Source: Bacteroidales bacterium UBA5197
Lineage (GTDB): Bacteria; Bacteroidota; Bacteroidia; Bacteroidales; Lentimicrobiaceae
Assembly (NCBI GenBank): GCA_002412885.1
Contig: DHVX01000043.1
Location: 1-64,000, forward strand
Length of the DNA: 64,000 nucleotides
Reading direction: 5' to 3'
Both the position numbers and the translations under genes were made by a program. Numbering within the stretch: position 1 is the first letter of the stretch; every line of letters starts with the position of its first letter. Below the pieces are notes generated by a model, which made no database searches, had not been told where the DNA came from, and saw only the letters and a program-made list of their open reading frames with translations. Below, one piece after another: positions 1 through 7,657 of this stretch.

Positions 1-1077
1 AAATGCTTCGCCCCATACCTTTCCAAATAATTTACCGCCTACCAACTGATTGAAAATATATTGTTTGGTGCCTTGTGATATTTTCAAAGTAAGAGCAGTA
101 TTTGTGTAAAGATTAAGGTTTCCAAGTGGCCTGACAAAAAAAGAAGCACCAGCCTGAGTATATTTCGAATCGTCCACCCGCAGCGACCATAAGCCAACAG
201 TAGTTACCCAAAATGGTGCCAGATAACTGATTTCTCCTCCAAAGCCAATATCGTTATAAGATGTCGTTCCCGGGGAGCCGATCATCTTTTGAACAATTGA
301 ATCATCGCTGCTGAGCGGATTCTCCAGGCTAACGTTGGAGAGCCTGAAGGCAGGACTAATTCTGAATTTTCCGTTTCCCGGCAGGAATGATGGGGAGAGG
401 TAAGCTTCCATTTGCGAAACCGCATAATCTCCGCTTAAAGAATCAATATATCTGATGTCAACCCTCCGGGTTTTATTAAAATTCAATTTGGCGAATGCCG
501 CATTTACCGAAAATTTATAACCAACCGGCAAAACGGTTCCAGCCAGAAAATAATACGAGTTTTTGTTCAGGTAAGCTTCTGAATAAAGTCCGCTTCCGGT
601 TTGCCTCGATGTTTCGAATTGCTTAACATGATCAGAAATGGCTGGTCCGGTCTCCAGATATATCATAGGTTTGCCGGGAGCAGTAGATATCGATTTTGCC
701 AATGAAGGTGGCAATGTGCTCAGAAAAATACGCGCTTCATCTACACGTCCGCTATACATATAGGCATGGTAAAGCACCCCTGAAACAAACTTGTCGTTGC
801 TGTTGAAGTCAAGTGCAGCTTCGAAGTGTATTGAAGCTCTGATGTATTTTTGAAGTTCAAAGGCTGCAATCCCCACTCTGGCTCTCATGTAAAAATAGTC
901 ATGACCTTCAGAAATGGCTCTTTCGCCAACCAGCAGCAGGCTATCCCATTTTTGTTCGGTGTAAAGCCGGTAAGTAAGACTCTCGTATTCCCCGATGCTC
1001 ATTTTTTCACCTTTCGCGCATAGCGTTATGCCAGTGACAAATAGAAGACAACATAAAAACTTTACGGATTTCGGCAT
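1..1077 (-). CDS. TPR-like plus outer-membrane beta-barrel protein, C-terminus cut by window edge
   Basis: The reading frame is open from ATG at 1077 to the left edge, so only the first 359 codons are seen. The N-terminus (MPKSVKFLCCLLFVTGITLC) is a plausible export signal. Residues about 25-120 look helical and TPR-like (W-D-S-L-L, A-R-V-G-I-A-A-F-E-L, F-E-A-A-L-D-F). The rest alternates short polar and aromatic strands, as in an outer-membrane beta-barrel. This layout resembles YaiO-type barrel proteins, but that is inference. The start lies 5 bp after the stop of the urea-transporter/M23 gene, so the two are probably co-transcribed behind the ECF sigma gene. Confidence 0.7.
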   Translation of the reverse strand, partial: MPKSVKFLCCLLFVTGITLCAKGEKMSIGEYESLTYRLYTEQKWDSLLLVGERAISEGHDYFYMRARVGIAAFELQKYIRASIHFEAALDFNSNDKFVSGVLYHAYMYSGRVDEARIFLSTLPPSLAKSISTAPGKPMIYLETGPAISDHVKQFETSRQTGSGLYSEAYLNKNSYYFLAGTVLPVGYKFSVNAAFAKLNFNKTRRVDIRYIDSLSGDYAVSQMEAYLSPSFLPGNGKFRISPAFRLSNVSLENPLSSDDSIVQKMIGSPGTTSYNDIGFGGEISYLAPFWVTTVGLWSLRVDDSKYTQAGASFFVRPLGNLNLYTNTALTLKISQGTKQYIFNQLVGGKLFGKVWGEAF

Positions 1078-1082
1078 AAACT

Positions 1083-3275
1083 TCAGGATTTTGTAAAGTT
1101 CACTTTTGCATTGAAGGTTTTCGAAGTAATGCCGAACGATTGCAATTTATCGGAAGAAATTTCAATTATAAACCTGTAATCAAGGCTATCAAAGCCAGCG
1201 ATCTTAAGGTAGCAGCGTGAAGCCAGTACCACCCTGTTTCCATTGAAGTCTTCAGTCAGCTCGTGGAAACCAAGCTGATATACCGGGTTTATAAATATCC
1301 GGAACGGAGCAACAATATCCTGCAACAGCCGCAGTGGAGAAGATGAAAAAGACGAGGGTGGAAATACGTCGGTGACATTAATGTCATCATAATGAGCAAG
1401 TGGCACTTTATAAGCTGCCAGATAAAAGTAATACAACATGCATTTTTGTGAACCTTCGTAATGGTTGAAAAAGAAAAGTGACCCATCCATATGGAAAAAT
1501 GCTTTTGCCTCTGTTTTCTGGTCTTCGAGATACTGGTTTTTATAGACATCAACCACAACCTTCCACCGGCCTGAATAAGCATCATCAGTAATGCAAACAA
1601 AATCAATATTTTGACCGGGAACAAAGTGAAAAGCTTTTTTCAGTGCGGGTTCCTGAACAATATTGCTGATTTGTTCGCCCAGCACCGGTACTTCGTAATG
1701 TTTGAGCCTGGGTTTTCCTGAAAGACTGATGTATTGCGATATAGGGTAATCGATCGTTGGTGATCCGATGTAAGGAGTAGATTGTAACTGAAAGTGAAGG
1801 TGTGGATATGGAGATCGCCCGGAGTTTCCGCAAGTTGCCAAAACCTGTCCTTTGGTAACCCAGGTTCCGGCAGTAACTTTTATACTTCCGAATGCCAAAT
1901 GGGAGATTGAGGTAAAAAGCCATTCGCTGTGTCTGATTACAATGGTATTTCCCCAGTTCTGGTCGAGATTGGAATTGCCTATCGCATTGTCGGGCACATT
2001 ATTCACTATTTCTTCTACCCATCCATCGGCAGGAGCAATTACCGGTTTATTGAAGCAATAATAATCAGAAGTTTCCAGCCCGTTTCCCTGAAATTCCTTT
2101 CCATTTTCATCGGTTATAACAAAATCCCAGGCATGGCGCCATTCTTCTTTATGTGTATGCTCGCCATTATGTGCCTGATTTACTGTCCATGTGCCATAAA
2201 ACGGCAAATTGATCGGCAGGTATCCGCGATATTTAAATCGCTGCCTGGAGTTTTGTCCTACATAAAGATTTTTTTCAGGAGAGTAGTATTGAACAACAAC
2301 TGTCTCCGGCTTTAAAAGCATGCGCACTCTGAACTTCATGGCATATAAGAAGAGCAAAACCACAATGTTAAAAGGCAGCGAGTAAACGGGCAACTGCAAG
2401 GAACTTAAAAGTTCAGAAAATCCTCCGGTAATGATTGAAATTATAGGAGTTATAAGAATAACCCATAGAAAGGACCATCGCGAAGCCACCATAAAAAACC
2501 CGCCAATCGCGATGGCCGTAAGTATATGATTGAAGCCGATAAAGCCATAATTCAGTTCATTCATATTGGCTCCGATAAGCAGATAAAATCCCCAGGCTGA
2601 AGCAAAACCAACGATAGATAGCAGAAAAGCGATACGTGAGTATATCAGGAGACCGGCTGCGATAAGCAAACCGGCAAAAAGATGGTATTGAAAAAATATA
2701 GCTCCCAGAGACTTAAAATAGGTTTTAATAAAATTGGGCCAGTTAACATCTGAAAACCAATGGTAAATTTCCATAGTCACAGAGCCACCTCTTTCATATA
2801 TAGTATTCAACGTATAAATACCTGCTTCGCCCTGAAGCAGAGAACTATAATTGCGTGCAGCAAGAGATGCCAGCCACAATGCTATCAGAAAAGGAAAAGT
2901 GAGAAAAGGAAGTCCGTACTTTCCCAATACACCTTCAAAAGCCAGCGTTAAAAACAGAGTAGCAAGAGCAACGGATATCAGCAAAACATAAAACTGAGGC
3001 ATTGGCTGGAATGATATTCCCATTCCCAATCCTACGAGTAAAGCATTGAAACCATAAAAGCCGGAAAGTATGCTTGCCCGGTTCAGCCCCAGCGCCCATG
3101 CAAATGCATTGGCGGTCATCAATGAGACCAAACCGGCAATACCGGCATGAAGATCAAAAAAAGTAACCACAAAAAGAATTGCACCAAACCATCGGTTTTT
3201 CGAGAAAAAAACCATGGTATAGCTGTTCAGGGTGCTGCGGAAGATCTGGTTCAGAATTGTTACAACCTTTGGCAT
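1083..3275 (-). CDS. Urea transporter (UT family) fused to M23 peptidase domain
   Basis: 730 residues. Residues about 1-315 are very hydrophobic, with around ten membrane segments and the Gly/Phe/Asn-rich patterns of the bacterial urea channel family (for example residues reading SGFYGFNALLVGLG). Residues about 340-560 form an M23/LytM-like zinc peptidase domain: H381-A-W-D384, then GNTIVIRHS and a KGQVLATCGNSGRSPYPHLHF block giving H492 and H494. Residues about 560-730 are beta-rich and unassigned. The usual M23 first motif is HxxxD, whereas here the spacing is HxxD, so the first zinc ligand is uncertain. The predicted topology puts a urea channel in the inner membrane with a peptidoglycan-hydrolase-like domain attached. 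It lies 35 bp downstream of an ECF sigma gene and 5 bp upstream of a TPR/barrel gene, a likely operon. Confidence 0.85.
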   Translation of the reverse strand: MPKVVTILNQIFRSTLNSYTMVFFSKNRWFGAILFVVTFFDLHAGIAGLVSLMTANAFAWALGLNRASILSGFYGFNALLVGLGMGISFQPMPQFYVLLISVALATLFLTLAFEGVLGKYGLPFLTFPFLIALWLASLAARNYSSLLQGEAGIYTLNTIYERGGSVTMEIYHWFSDVNWPNFIKTYFKSLGAIFFQYHLFAGLLIAAGLLIYSRIAFLLSIVGFASAWGFYLLIGANMNELNYGFIGFNHILTAIAIGGFFMVASRWSFLWVILITPIISIITGGFSELLSSLQLPVYSLPFNIVVLLFLYAMKFRVRMLLKPETVVVQYYSPEKNLYVGQNSRQRFKYRGYLPINLPFYGTWTVNQAHNGEHTHKEEWRHAWDFVITDENGKEFQGNGLETSDYYCFNKPVIAPADGWVEEIVNNVPDNAIGNSNLDQNWGNTIVIRHSEWLFTSISHLAFGSIKVTAGTWVTKGQVLATCGNSGRSPYPHLHFQLQSTPYIGSPTIDYPISQYISLSGKPRLKHYEVPVLGEQISNIVQEPALKKAFHFVPGQNIDFVCITDDAYSGRWKVVVDVYKNQYLEDQKTEAKAFFHMDGSLFFFNHYEGSQKCMLYYFYLAAYKVPLAHYDDINVTDVFPPSSFSSSPLRLLQDIVAPFRIFINPVYQLGFHELTEDFNGNRVVLASRCYLKIAGFDSLDYRFIIEISSDKLQSFGITSKTFNAKVNFTKS

Positions 3276-3310
3276 AAAAATTAGCCTGGTACAGGGGTTT
3301 AATGGGAAAA

Positions 3311-3889
3311 TTAATCTACAAAATCTTTCATCCGGGGATCGCTCATGATGGCCTTTTTCAACCGCTCCTTACAGTTGTATTTTTTGGTTTTAGCGTAATT
3401 CTCAGAACCGTAACCCATCGTTTCGGCGATATCTTTTGACGAAAATTTTTGAAGCGAAAGCAATAAAATACGTTGACAATCCTTTTCCATGGCATTAAAG
3501 TGTTCACGGTAAATACGGTATTTTGTTTGCTCTGCTTCAACGGTTTCAGCAGATGAGGTTTCCGGAATATTGAAGAACTGCTCGATCAGGTCGAAATTAA
3601 TGGCTCCCTTTCGTTTTACTTTAAGTCTTTGCATCCATAGATTTCTGCTGATGGAATACATGTAAGTGAGAAATGAACAAGTCAGGTAAAAATCTTCTTT
3701 TTGAACATTTTTCAACACAACAATGAGTGATTCCTGAAAAATATCTTCGGCATCTTCATCATTCCCTGTATTTTTCTTTATCAGGTATCTTATGGTGGGA
3801 AAAAACTCCTGATAAACATGCTTGATGATATAATCGCTGTTAAGCTTAAGCCCCTCAACTATCGCCCTGTCGGAAAAATGTATCATCAA
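3311..3889 (-). CDS. ECF-type RNA polymerase sigma factor
   Basis: 192 residues. The sigma-70 region 2 signature is visible at about 40-95 (NDEDAEDIFQESLIVV, then CSFLTYMYSISRNLW), and a C-terminal region 4-like helix-turn-helix is at about 130-180 (CQRILLLSLQKFSSKDIAETMGY, read as two helices). This is the size and layout of extracytoplasmic-function sigma factors. No anti-sigma gene is adjacent. The gene sits just upstream of the urea-transporter/M23 fusion (35 bp), so that gene and the barrel gene after it are the nearest candidate targets. The 241 bp upstream region (3890-4130) is AT-rich, with no further gene seen. Confidence 0.9.
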   Translation of the reverse strand: MMIHFSDRAIVEGLKLNSDYIIKHVYQEFFPTIRYLIKKNTGNDEDAEDIFQESLIVVLKNVQKEDFYLTCSFLTYMYSISRNLWMQRLKVKRKGAINFDLIEQFFNIPETSSAETVEAEQTKYRIYREHFNAMEKDCQRILLLSLQKFSSKDIAETMGYGSENYAKTKKYNCKERLKKAIMSDPRMKDFVD

Positions 3890-4130
3890 GCCTTATGTTT
3901 ATTGACAGTTCAATTCAGTGAAAACACAGAGCCCTGAGTTTTGTTTATGAAAACCCGCTTTTACCGCCATTGGGTTTGAATTCAGCCCTGATTGAGATCA
4001 TAAAAGTATGAAATTTTAACATTCAAAATTCAAATACTTTAAGTTGGCATTTATTGTGTTGACATAAAATGTCTCATCTGTGAATTAACTCAAATCCAAA
4101 CTTTGCTTTTCATGCTATCAGACGCGTGGT

Positions 4131-5495
4131 TCAAGAGTTCTGATTTATTTTCACAAGATGTTCAGGAATAAGCTCCGAACCGCTTACATCTGTAAGCTTT
4201 TCCTTTTCTCTTACAATATGAACTTCCCCTTTTTCATCGATCAACACCACGTTTGGTCTGAGATGGATAAACTGCATCCACTGTGTTAAGTTATATGCGC
4301 CGGTTTTGTGAATCACAACATGATCATTTACATTGAGAAGCGGAAGGTTGATACTCTCGCGGATACAGTCAATATTCATGCACAACGGTCCGTAAAGCGA
4401 TGTATCCTCGCGGTATTGTGATGTGCCCTGAGCCACTGTAACCTGATGCTGATACCAGAATGAAGTAAACAACAGGTTTACACCCGCATCAATAATGGTT
4501 GCCCTGCGACCTCCTGACATGCGCTTGTTTGCAATGACTGTGGAAAGAATATACCCGGATTCATCAATTAAAGCCCTTCCTGTTTCCAGAATCAGCAGAG
4601 GCAGCTCTCCTGGTGTAAAGTGACTGTTTATCAATGCACTGCTGATTGCTTCGGCATACTCATTGAACGTTGGGTTGGTATCACTTCCCGGAAGGTAAGA
4701 TCCTTTGAGGGTGTTTTTTGATGCAAATCCACCGCCGAGATCGATGTATTTAAGCTGATGGTTGAATTTCTGCTGAAGCGAACGGGCAAGTTCGGCAAGT
4801 TTTGATGCAGCAACAGCATAGGCATTTGCACTCATGATAAATGTACCGATATGAGTATGAAGCCCCATCAGTTCCAGTTTGCCTGAATGCATTATTTTGT
4901 TCAGGGCATCCCAGGCTTGACCGTTTTCATAATTAAATCCAAACCGATCCCACATGGGATAAATTCCGGTATCCATATTCACCCTGATTGCAACTCTTGG
5001 TTTTTGAGAGGTAGATTCTGCTACCTCAACAAGCATGTACAATTCATCCAGATGATCAATATGAATAAGTGATCCGTTTTCAGTGGCGAGAACCAGTTCT
5101 TCGCGCGTTTTTGCAGGCCCATTGAAAATAATCTTTTTGGGATCAACTCCGCTGGCAATGGCCTTCTCATATTCAAATCCCGAAACTACTTCGGCCCACG
5201 ATCCTTCCTGATGAAAGATATTGCAAACCGCCGACAGGTAATTGGTTTTGTATGACCAGGCAAACTGCACTTTAGGATATCGGGTTGAAAAAGCTTTATA
5301 AGCTTTTTGATAAGTATTTCTGATGGTTTTCTCGGAAAGTACAAAAAGCGGCGATCCGTATTTTTCAATAAGTTCAGCAACAGCAACTCCATCAATGTGT
5401 GTGGTTGGAGGTAGTTCACTTCTCAATCCGGATTTTCCAGGCATTCCTGCATCGAGTCTGACTATATGCGGACGTTCATAATGTTTCTTTTCCAT
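4131..5495 (-). CDS. PLP-dependent decarboxylase, diaminopimelate/ornithine decarboxylase-like variant
   Basis: 454 residues, fold type III PLP decarboxylase. Visible: PLP lysine K83 in WSYKTN, HTHIGTF around 210, the phosphate-binding GGGFASK near 250, ETGRALIDE near 300, and a GPLCMNID block near 370 that carries the active-site cysteine. The C-terminus departs from LysA: after GAYNLTQ comes WMQFIHLRPNVVLIDEKG instead of the usual Asn-containing FN segment. It is the last gene of a three-gene unit, 14 bp after the ATP-grasp gene. The substrate is unknown; the context argues for a dedicated amino-acid or peptide pathway rather than lysine synthesis. It could still be LysA if no other copy exists in the genome. 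Confidence 0.85.
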   Translation of the reverse strand: MEKKHYERPHIVRLDAGMPGKSGLRSELPPTTHIDGVAVAELIEKYGSPLFVLSEKTIRNTYQKAYKAFSTRYPKVQFAWSYKTNYLSAVCNIFHQEGSWAEVVSGFEYEKAIASGVDPKKIIFNGPAKTREELVLATENGSLIHIDHLDELYMLVEVAESTSQKPRVAIRVNMDTGIYPMWDRFGFNYENGQAWDALNKIMHSGKLELMGLHTHIGTFIMSANAYAVAASKLAELARSLQQKFNHQLKYIDLGGGFASKNTLKGSYLPGSDTNPTFNEYAEAISSALINSHFTPGELPLLILETGRALIDESGYILSTVIANKRMSGGRRATIIDAGVNLLFTSFWYQHQVTVAQGTSQYREDTSLYGPLCMNIDCIRESINLPLLNVNDHVVIHKTGAYNLTQWMQFIHLRPNVVLIDEKGEVHIVREKEKLTDVSGSELIPEHLVKINQNS

Positions 5496-5509
5496 GATTC
5501 TTGTATTAT

Positions 5510-6556
5510 TTAAAGTTCTCCTTTTACTGAAAAATTCTCAAATTCGCTGCGGTCAACGATCATGTCCCATGAATAACGGATGAATAGTTTACCGACATCA
5601 AAAGTTTTGTATGGTTCAGGCTTTTGACCCAATGCAAGCAGCGCCAGTGCTTCGGGAATATTTTGTCCTACGCCGACTGCCAGATAAACCCATGCAGGAA
5701 TTCTGGGATTGATTTCCATCAGAAAATACTTGCCATCTCCCGATTTCATCATTTCAAGTTCAAATCCGCCTCTCCATTTAGTCGCACTAACAAAACGGGT
5801 TGTCAGTTCCAGCAGTTTCTTATCATCAATACTGATTCCCGCCCAGGCTTTACCTTTGTCGGTGATAAATTGTTTGCGCATCGGAACTGCGGCAATTACA
5901 TTCCCTTCACCATCGCCTAGACCGGTAACATTGTACTCTGTGCCATGAACAAATTTCTGAAGGATTACGGGCAGACCCCATTTGGCAGCAATTTTATTGA
6001 AATAGGTTCGTGCTTGTTCAATGTTATAGGCAACATATGCATCATACCATTTCCCCTTGATCATCATAGGGAAATCAAGTTTATCGGCGTGTTTGTGAAT
6101 TTCGGATGAATCACTTACAGCAATTCCCTCGGGAACATCTATTCCATATTTTTTTCCGAAAGTGGATAGGTTCACTTTGTGACGCTCTTCAAACTGTTGA
6201 AATGTAGGAAGAAACATGTGAATGCCTGAATCGCGGAGTTTCGCCTCAAGCTTCATAAATGAATAAAGCTCCGCATCGAAGTTGGGTATGATAATATCAA
6301 GCTTTTCGTGGCTGTTTATGTATAATAAACGTTCCAACAATGCGTCGGCACCGGCAGTGGGATAGGGGATCAGGTAAGTAATGTCAACCAGGTCATGCAT
6401 GTAAATTCCCGGTTCCAGCGATTCATAAGCCAAACCAATGATACGAACATCAAACGAAGCGGCCTCTCTTAATCCTCTGATCACAGCAACTCCCGGGCCC
6501 GGGCTGTCGATGGCATTAAGGCCGGTGACAGCTATGGTATAGATTGGCCTACTCAT
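5510..6556 (-). CDS. ATP-grasp ligase-like protein
   Basis: 348 residues. An N-terminal Rossmann-like region (IAVTGLNAIDSPGPGVAVIRG) is followed by ATP-grasp features: KGKWYDAYVAYN near 170, QKFVHGTEYNVTG near 205, and the Mg-binding FELEMMKS...YFLMEINPRIP near 270-295. These are typical of carbamoyl-phosphate-synthase-like ATP-grasp enzymes that make carboxylate-amine bonds. Its start overlaps the end of the PqqD-like gene by 8 bp, and the decarboxylase-like gene follows after 14 bp, so co-translation is likely. The substrate cannot be read from the sequence. Peptide or amino-acid ligation is inferred from family and neighbours. Confidence 0.85.
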   Translation of the reverse strand: MSRPIYTIAVTGLNAIDSPGPGVAVIRGLREAASFDVRIIGLAYESLEPGIYMHDLVDITYLIPYPTAGADALLERLLYINSHEKLDIIIPNFDAELYSFMKLEAKLRDSGIHMFLPTFQQFEERHKVNLSTFGKKYGIDVPEGIAVSDSSEIHKHADKLDFPMMIKGKWYDAYVAYNIEQARTYFNKIAAKWGLPVILQKFVHGTEYNVTGLGDGEGNVIAAVPMRKQFITDKGKAWAGISIDDKKLLELTTRFVSATKWRGGFELEMMKSGDGKYFLMEINPRIPAWVYLAVGVGQNIPEALALLALGQKPEPYKTFDVGKLFIRYSWDMIVDRSEFENFSVKGEL

Positions 6557-6797
6557 CTTTTTCGAGAAGATTGTAAGTTTTCAGAATCCCGTTGAAGTCC
6601 TGAAGATCCTTTTCAAAACTATTGCGATCCACCTGATAAAGCTGAGTAATTGAATCGATAATTTCTGTTCTGCTTTTCCCGTTTCTGAGCATAGCAATAA
6701 TCTCTGCACCAATGGGATTTACGGTAAATGATTCACCGGTGCCCGGGTTAAACAGAAACCCGGATTCGCTGACAGCCAGATTGTGGTTAATTTTCAT
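6549..6797 (-). CDS. PqqD family protein (RiPP recognition element-like)
   Basis: 82 residues with the compact PqqD winged-helix pattern: GFLFNPGTGESFTVNPIGAEI, then ...IIDSITQLYQVDRNSFEKDLQDFN and a final LLEKDE. PqqD-like domains bind precursor peptides and present them to modifying enzymes in many peptide-modification pathways. Here the domain is a stand-alone gene at the head of an operon with an ATP-grasp enzyme and a PLP decarboxylase. I see no radical-SAM gene and no obvious precursor peptide in the 218 bp upstream or the 241 bp downstream of the operon. The peptide-chaperone role is therefore inference. Confidence 0.82.
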   Translation of the reverse strand: MKINHNLAVSESGFLFNPGTGESFTVNPIGAEIIAMLRNGKSRTEIIDSITQLYQVDRNSFEKDLQDFNGILKTYNLLEKDE

Positions 6798-6925
6798 AAT
6801 TATAAATTTTTCAATCCTTTACGGATTATTGTACATGCAAAATAACGGACTAATAACTGATTATGATTTACAATATTCTTAGAAAAGCGTATAAGATTTG
6901 CCAGTGCGCCAGATGAATATACCCT

Positions 6926-6958
6926 AAAAACAAAAACTGCAAAGCGTGGGCCTTGCAG
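6926..6958 (-). terminator. Intrinsic terminator after the cold-shock-domain gene
   Basis: On the minus strand CTGCAA...TTGCAG (6937-6942 with 6953-6958) forms a 6-bp stem, followed by a T-rich run interrupted by one G at 6926-6936. It lies about 57 bp past the stop of the minus-strand gene ending at 7016 and upstream of the pqqD-like operon, separating the two transcripts. Confidence 0.7.
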
Positions 6959-7015
6959 TAGGATATATTTACTGTGTTTTACGACAGTCTGGTAATCAGA
7001 AAATGTGAAACGGGT

Positions 7016-7474
7016 TTACCTTACAACTTTCACTTCAAATGCGCTCAGACCTTTAGGGCCTCTTTCAATTTTGAAAGTTACTTTATTGTTTTCTTTAATA
7101 GGTTCTGCCAGTTCTTTGATGTGTACAAATATACTATCTCCTGTGAGGAGATCCTTTATAAAGCCAAATCCTTTTGAATCATTAAAGAAGGTTACAATGC
7201 CTGTTCTGAATTCATCCACAGGATCCATGTCTTCTTTTTTTCTTACACCAACTTCAATATCTTCGACTTTAATAACGATTTTTTTAGCAGTAGGATCTGG
7301 TGGTGTATCGGAGATGCGACCATACTCATCAACGTAGGCCATCATGTCGTCGAGACTGTTGCCATCGGAGGTATTGGTTGATCTTTCGAGCTTTTTCGCC
7401 GCTTTATCTTTCTTCTTTTTTTGCTTTTTTTTCTCGTTCTCGATTTTGTTCCAGGTTTGTTGTGATCTTGCCAT
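7016..7474 (-). CDS. Cold-shock-domain protein with lysine-rich N-terminal extension
   Basis: 152 residues. The C-terminal 65 or so residues are a cold-shock domain with both RNA-binding motifs: GIVTFFNDSKGFGFI (RNP1) and SIFVHIKEL (RNP2). Before it come a highly basic stretch (residues about 12-30, mostly K with some A, D and R) and an acidic linker. The combination of basic N-terminal tail and CSD is a nucleic-acid-binding layout seen in Bacteroidota, about twice the size of a classical CspA. It probably acts as an RNA chaperone in the cytoplasm. It is monocistronic, with a terminator downstream at 6926-6958. Confidence 0.92.
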   Translation of the reverse strand: MARSQQTWNKIENEKKKQKKKKDKAAKKLERSTNTSDGNSLDDMMAYVDEYGRISDTPPDPTAKKIVIKVEDIEVGVRKKEDMDPVDEFRTGIVTFFNDSKGFGFIKDLLTGDSIFVHIKELAEPIKENNKVTFKIERGPKGLSAFEVKVVR

Positions 7475-7657
7475 GAATGGGGTTTAGGTTAATTTACTGC
7501 AATCAGAGGTGAATAAAATAGTTCTGCAGAAATCCACTTGAAAAGAAGGGTCAATGTTTTCAACAAAACTGTGATGCTGCAAAGATACAAATAATTTGCG
7601 TTCAGATGCTTATTTACATGATCAGGCGAACCTTCGCTATTGGTTGCGTTTTGGACT

